Origin: Clostridiales bacterium
GTDB taxonomy: Bacteria > Bacillota > Clostridia > Oscillospirales > Butyricicoccaceae
Assembly (NCBI GenBank): GCA_019420045.1
Contig: JAHZHY010000285.1
Span: forward strand, 1-7,537
Direction of reading: 5' to 3'
Length of the DNA stretch: 7,537 bases
Shown: piece after piece, positions 4,393 through 7,537 of the stretch
Numbering within the stretch: position 1 is the first letter of the stretch
How the letters are laid out: every line of letters starts with the position of its first letter
Position numbers and translations under genes: made by a program
Notes under the pieces: model-generated
What the model was told of the DNA's origin: nothing
Databases searched by the model: none
Seen by the model: only the letters and a program-made list of their open reading frames with translations

Positions 4393-6326
4393 ATCAGCAG
4401 ATTGCCATCTTCATCCCGGCCCCCTACGATACCTACATGGCTGTCATCACCATAAAAGACCAGGTCACCCGGCTGAGCATCTGCCCAGGAAACCGGTGTG
4501 CAATAATCATGCTGGGATGCTGCACCGCCACCGTGGCCAGGCTTATATCCCAGGGCGTTGTTAAAGACCCAATCCACAAATCCAGAGCAATCCAGGCCAT
4601 ACGGTCGATAAGTCCCTGTGGTTTGACTTCCAGGAGCTGTGACCTTCTGCATGGTTCCCCACCGGCTGTCCCAGCCGATGGCGTTGCTCTTGCCGCCCCA
4701 GAAGTAGTTTACCTTGCCCACCAAGGTCAATGCCTTTTCAATCACAGCCTTGCGGTCAGGATTGAGACCCTCCGGCAAGTTTTCCAGCAGTTTAATAGCA
4801 TCCTCCTGGGTAATGGTCAGATCTCCAAGCATATCGTCGAACATTCCCAGCTCATCCAGCAGCGCATCCAGGGCACTGTTCTGGTATTCGGTGAAGTGGT
4901 AAAAATCCCGCATCTCATCCACAGTCTTGCTTTCGATGTGTAGAATGAGCACCTTTATCTTCAGCTCTCCTTCTTCCACCTCTACTACCTCACCCCAGAC
5001 CTCCATCATATCCCAAAACACTTTTTTCAGCCGTTCCACCCGATCTTCATCAAAGGTGGCCACATCGATGGCGTCTTCTCCATCGCTGCCCGCTACTTTA
5101 ACAGCAAATACCGCCAGCACTTCCCTCCAATCCGGCAGCGTACCGTCGGTCTCAATCCGGCTGTAAGAGCCTTCAAAAGAACTTTGGATCTCTTCCAGCT
5201 TTTCCGTGTATTCTTCATTGACCTGGGCGATAGCAGCGGATGGTGTGATAGTTCCAGGAGTGTCATTTTCTCCGGCTGCAAAAATCCCGAAAGGCGAAGC
5301 GATTACCGCTCCCAAAGCCAGCACGAGAAAGAGAAGAAATGCGAAAATACCACCACCAACAGCTGCAATCAACACCCGGGCAAACATAGCCGCCGCCTGA
5401 GCTGCCTGTTTTGCAGATTTCTGTGCTCGTTTGCGTGCCGCAGCCACGACCTTCTTCGCTTTTTTTACCACCGTTTCTCTCAGGCGCTCTTCCGCCTGCT
5501 TCTGTACCCGCACCTTTGCCTGTTTGGCCATGCCGCTCTTCAGCATCGCCGCACTGCCCTGTTTCGCAGCTTCTGCTGTTTGCCTGGCCGAAACAGAAGA
5601 AGCCGATCGGGATTTGATAGCCGCGCCCGCAGTAGCGTGTCTTTCTTTCAACACACTGGCTGAAGGGTTCCGCTCACGGAAAGCAAATTTTATGTTCTGT
5701 TCACCAACAGGCCCTTCCCCTGTTGAGCGCATTTTCAGCATCTTGCCTTGTTCTTTCAGAGCAAACTCCGGGGCCAACGAAAGTTCATTTTCTTTTTCAG
5801 CCAGGGATGCCCATTCTTTTCGCAGCGCAGCAGCGTTCTGTGCATCGGAGATTGCTTTTTGCCGCCCTCGCTCCATGGGTGTGGGAGGTGTAATCTGTGA
5901 AGTTAGAGCAGCTTCCACTTGTGGAGCTGGGATGACTTCTACTTGCTTAGCTTTGGCTGTCTTTTGGGCCTGCTTTTTCAAATAAACTGCTTTTAACCGC
6001 TGCGCTGCATGAGATGAAATCTGACCTGTATTCCGAATCAGCCGTTCTTCTGTGTGCAGCGTTAAATTCGCCACCTGCCCCCCTTCCATTTGGGGCTGTT
6101 CCTGCCCTTCCTGAGCATTGAATTCTTCTGGCTTTTTCCCCTGCTCCGGACGCATGCGGGATAGTTGAGATGCATTCTGCTTCCCACTTCTTCCAAAGCG
6201 GTCGATCTCCCGCCCGGTCCTGGGCACTGGCATCTTAAGTCCCTGTGCATCCTTGATCCGCCACACTTTCCTCTCCAATGTGTGCAGCGTGGGTTCGGCC
6301 TTTTCTTTCATCTTGATATCTCTCAT
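4305..6326 (-). CDS. CD1108-family NlpC/P60 cell-wall hydrolase of the conjugation apparatus
   Basis: The product has 673 residues. The ATG at 6326 was chosen because GAGGTGAAG lies just upstream; an in-frame ATG at 6374 falls inside a terminator stem. Residues 1-315 are basic, rich in Ala, Lys, Arg and Gln, and probably cytoplasmic, with helical or coiled stretches near 255-315. One membrane helix spans about 316-343. The outer part has a spacer of about 190 residues, then an NlpC/P60 domain (about 525-673). Its likely triad is C580 (DCSGFV), H630 (SHVGIV) and H647 (IIHC). NlpC/P60 enzymes cut peptidoglycan stem peptides; in Gram-positive conjugation such proteins open the wall for the transfer channel, like Orf14 of Tn916. 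The architecture fits the CD1108 family. The 3' end is duplicated beyond the hipA-like gene. Confidence 0.88.
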   Translation of the reverse strand: MRDIKMKEKAEPTLHTLERKVWRIKDAQGLKMPVPRTGREIDRFGRSGKQNASQLSRMRPEQGKKPEEFNAQEGQEQPQMEGGQVANLTLHTEERLIRNTGQISSHAAQRLKAVYLKKQAQKTAKAKQVEVIPAPQVEAALTSQITPPTPMERGRQKAISDAQNAAALRKEWASLAEKENELSLAPEFALKEQGKMLKMRSTGEGPVGEQNIKFAFRERNPSASVLKERHATAGAAIKSRSASSVSARQTAEAAKQGSAAMLKSGMAKQAKVRVQKQAEERLRETVVKKAKKVVAAARKRAQKSAKQAAQAAAMFARVLIAAVGGGIFAFLLFLVLALGAVIASPFGIFAAGENDTPGTITPSAAIAQVNEEYTEKLEEIQSSFEGSYSRIETDGTLPDWREVLAVFAVKVAGSDGEDAIDVATFDEDRVERLKKVFWDMMEVWGEVVEVEEGELKIKVLILHIESKTVDEMRDFYHFTEYQNSALDALLDELGMFDDMLGDLTITQEDAIKLLENLPEGLNPDRKAVIEKALTLVGKVNYFWGGKSNAIGWDSRWGTMQKVTAPGSQTTGTYRPYGLDCSGFVDWVFNNALGYKPGHGGGAASQHDYCTPVSWADAQPGDLVFYGDDSHVGIVGGRDEDGNLLIIHCSSGSNNVVISGKKGFDSVGRPEAFQ

Positions 6327-6352
6327 GGCTTCACCTCTTTTCTTCCAAAACA

Positions 6353-6399
6353 AAAAGACAGACTGGTCAGCCAATTTTTAAGCTATCCATCTGTCTTTT
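6353..6399 (-). terminator. Hairpin terminator after rloB, abutting the NlpC/P60 gene leader
   Basis: AAAAGACAGA (minus strand) pairs with TCTGTCTTTT. An inner stem (TGGATAGCT with GGCTGACCA, one mismatch and two G-T pairs) lengthens the hairpin and leaves an 8-nt loop. TTTTTGTTTT follows on the minus strand. It lies about 40 nt after the rloB stop and ends 27 nt before the start of the NlpC/P60 gene. No promoter is apparent between the hairpin and that start. It may be a true terminator for rloAB or an attenuator for the hydrolase gene. Confidence 0.65.
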
Positions 6400-6436
6400 C
6401 ATCCTTATTCACTTTTTCAGACTTTTTTCGAAAACA

Positions 6437-7090
6437 TCACCTCCGTTGAAGCAAAAAATCAATTGCTTCGTGCACATTGGAAAAAGTCAGACACTGTTGG
6501 CATAACCATCGATTTCTCTCATCAGAATCCTCCAAGCCAGGCAGCCCTTCTGCAAGCAAATTAGACATGGTTCTTTGGGCATTTTTAACTGCTGTTGGAT
6601 AATTCTTCGCGATTTTGGAAGTAACTGCCGCATTGCCTTTTTCGTACTCCGGCACCCTTGCGCGCAGCCGATCGATCACCCGTTTCTTTTCTTCCGTTGT
6701 TTGGATGGGAGGAGCAAACATCTCATAATGCAGCATCAGCCAATATTCAATGCAGCCCGTTGTCATCAGTAATCTGACTTTAATATTAGGATCTTTCCGC
6801 AAGGAGCGCAGACGGCGGATAATTTTCATCCTACTATCCCACTTCGGAACATCTTTTATTTCCACATCAAAGAAAAACCATATTTCATCGGTTACATCCG
6901 TATAATCCCGATAGGATTTATCCTTTTCAAATCTCCTGTCTGCTTCTTCAAAAAGTCCGGTGGAGCTGGGGCGTTTAATGGACACAACATCTTTAAATTC
7001 TTTTTTCAGAAAATCCGTGTACGCCTGCTCACTCTCTCCCTCACAAAACACCACAATGTATGGTTTCGGATCTTTGAATCGGCGAGGCAT
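6437..7090 (-). CDS. rloB: RloB-family Toprim-like protein (phage defence / restriction-linked)
   Basis: The product has 217 residues. It shows the RloB pattern: a beta strand followed by the acidic motif CEGESEQAY (E17, E19, E21), then FFFDVEIKD (D75, E77) and GCIEYWLMLHYE (112-123), the counterpart of the usual CFELWLLLHF. A PEYEKG helical region near 147-152 follows. This is the layout of a Toprim-like metal site, but the second acidic motif reads DxE rather than the more usual DxD. RloB was named as a restriction-linked open reading frame in Campylobacter. ATPase plus Toprim pairs such as AriA-AriB (PARIS) or OLD-type systems act in phage defence, and a nuclease role here is inferred by analogy. 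The ATG at 7090 directly follows the TAA of rloA, and GGAGGTGG lies inside rloA, so the two are translationally coupled. Confidence 0.83.
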   Translation of the reverse strand: MPRRFKDPKPYIVVFCEGESEQAYTDFLKKEFKDVVSIKRPSSTGLFEEADRRFEKDKSYRDYTDVTDEIWFFFDVEIKDVPKWDSRMKIIRRLRSLRKDPNIKVRLLMTTGCIEYWLMLHYEMFAPPIQTTEEKKRVIDRLRARVPEYEKGNAAVTSKIAKNYPTAVKNAQRTMSNLLAEGLPGLEDSDERNRWLCQQCLTFSNVHEAIDFLLQRR

Positions 7091-7537
7091 TTATTCCACC
7101 TCCTCAATTTCCAGGTCCGGTGTAGCGCCGTACTTTCCCACAAAATATCCCTTGCGGATGTTCTCTGTCGTCCGAGTGGAAAATTCACTGATACTATACA
7201 ACTCTGAAGTGCCATCTTTATCATTCTTATCTGCAAAATACAGTTGGTCTTTGCGCAGCAATTCCAGAGTCATCAGTTCTGTATTATGAGTGGTGAAAAC
7301 TATTTGCGCTCCATTGGGGTTGGAAGATTTACTTTGAAACTTTGCAAGGATAAAGTTGACCAACATAGGATGAAGCTCTCGCTCCAACTCATCAACCAAC
7401 AAAATACCTCCTGTGCGCAATGCAGACTCAATGGCCGGAGCCAGTGCCATCAGCTTTCTTGTTCCATCCGATTCATCTTCCAGCTCCAACAAATAGCTGG
7501 TGGATTGTCCATCACGATTTTCTCCTATATGACTGGC
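7091..7537 (-). CDS. rloA: RloA-like AAA/ABC-type ATPase (partial, N-terminus outside window)
   Basis: Only the last 148 residues lie in the window; the frame is open to the right edge. They hold the C-terminal half of an AAA_15/AAA_21-type ATPase. The ABC-like signature ESDGTRKL is near 7474-7451. The Walker B motif GGILLVDELERELHP, with the catalytic Asp-Glu, is near 7411-7367. The switch histidine is in FTTHNTEL, near 7300-7277. The Walker A motif would lie outside. This type of ATPase pairs with RloB or with other Toprim effectors, and in studied relatives it senses phage proteins and controls the effector. The stop TAA directly abuts the rloB ATG. The conserved ATPase motifs argue for a functional gene as far as it can be seen. 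Confidence 0.82.
   Translation of the reverse strand, partial: ASHIGENRDGQSTSYLLELEDESDGTRKLMALAPAIESALRTGGILLVDELERELHPMLVNFILAKFQSKSSNPNGAQIVFTTHNTELMTLELLRKDQLYFADKNDKDGTSELYSISEFSTRTTENIRKGYFVGKYGATPDLEIEEVE

Larger units (their letters stand above)
1..7537. mobile_element. Interior segment of a Tn1549/CTn4-like integrative conjugative element
   Basis: The set of gene families (CD1108-type NlpC/P60 protein, ArdC-like protein, DUF3846/DUF3849 protein, LPD-like protein) is known from conjugative transposons of Firmicutes, notably those related to C. difficile CTn2/CTn4 and Tn1549. Defence and toxin cargo (RloAB, HipA-like kinase, holin-like type I toxin) is interspersed. No element end, integrase, relaxase or oriT is visible, so both boundaries lie outside the window. 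The assignment is inferred from gene content, not from a visible attachment site. Confidence 0.72.

Noticed and set aside
4386..4943. 185-codon plus-strand open frame within the NlpC/P60 gene
   Set aside because: It is antisense to the catalytic domain, with no domain of its own; treated as a shadow frame.
5431..5985. 184-codon plus-strand open frame opposite the NlpC/P60 gene
   Set aside because: Its Ala/Ser/Phe/Cys-rich composition mirrors the Lys/Ala/Arg-rich minus-strand protein. No start signal or domain was seen.
6383..6436. In-frame continuation of 17 codons after the rloB TGA (ending VNKDEKTDG), possibly a remnant of a displaced upstream gene
   Set aside because: Too short to assign to any family and not repeated elsewhere in the window. 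It may be chance, and read-through of the stop is not supported.

Overview
The window looks like part of an integrative conjugative element (ICE) from a gut-type Clostridia (Firmicutes) host. The element type resembles the Tn1549 and C. difficile CTn2/CTn4 family. Signs of this are a DUF3846/DUF3849 protein, an ArdC-like antirestriction/metallopeptidase protein, a protein with large-polyvalent-protein (LPD)-like domains, and a membrane-anchored NlpC/P60 cell-wall hydrolase of the CD1108 mobile-element family. Other signs are strong GGAGG-type ribosome binding sites, moderate GC and sigma-A promoters. No integrase, relaxase, VirB4/VirD4 or attachment site is inside the window, so the ICE assignment rests on the accessory and conjugation-associated families. 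A host species cannot be named.

Layout. All genes but one lie on the minus strand, so transcription runs from right to left. At the right edge, rloA (partial, 7091-7537) and rloB (6437-7090) form a two-gene ATPase plus Toprim-like cassette of the phage-defence/restriction-linked type, closed by a hairpin terminator (6353-6399). Next is the CD1108-type NlpC/P60 protein (4305-6326). Then comes a stand-alone HipA-like kinase gene (3035-4225) with its own extended -10 promoter. The hipA cassette is bracketed by an 88-bp direct repeat: the last 28 codons plus stop of the NlpC/P60 gene occur again, in frame, as an orphan fragment at 2945-3032. Immediately after the fragment is a compact type I toxin-antitoxin locus. 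It consists of a 28-residue holin-like toxin on the plus strand (2743-2829) and a predicted antisense RNA of about 90 nt on the minus strand, driven by a consensus promoter (TTGACA, 17 bp, TATACT). The left third holds the LPD-like protein (1647-2618, TTG start), the ArdC-like protein (549-1592) and the DUF3846/DUF3849 protein (1-546, leaving the window).

How the parts fit. The NlpC/P60 hydrolase would open peptidoglycan for the conjugation machinery, and ArdC-like and DUF3846-type proteins are typical early or establishment functions of such elements. RloAB, the HipA kinase and the type I toxin look like cargo for phage defence and element stability, gathered on both sides of the hydrolase gene. 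The two most notable signals are the hipA insertion with a regenerated gene 3' end, and a recurring layout in which a terminator-like hairpin ends 22-27 nt before the start codon of four different genes.
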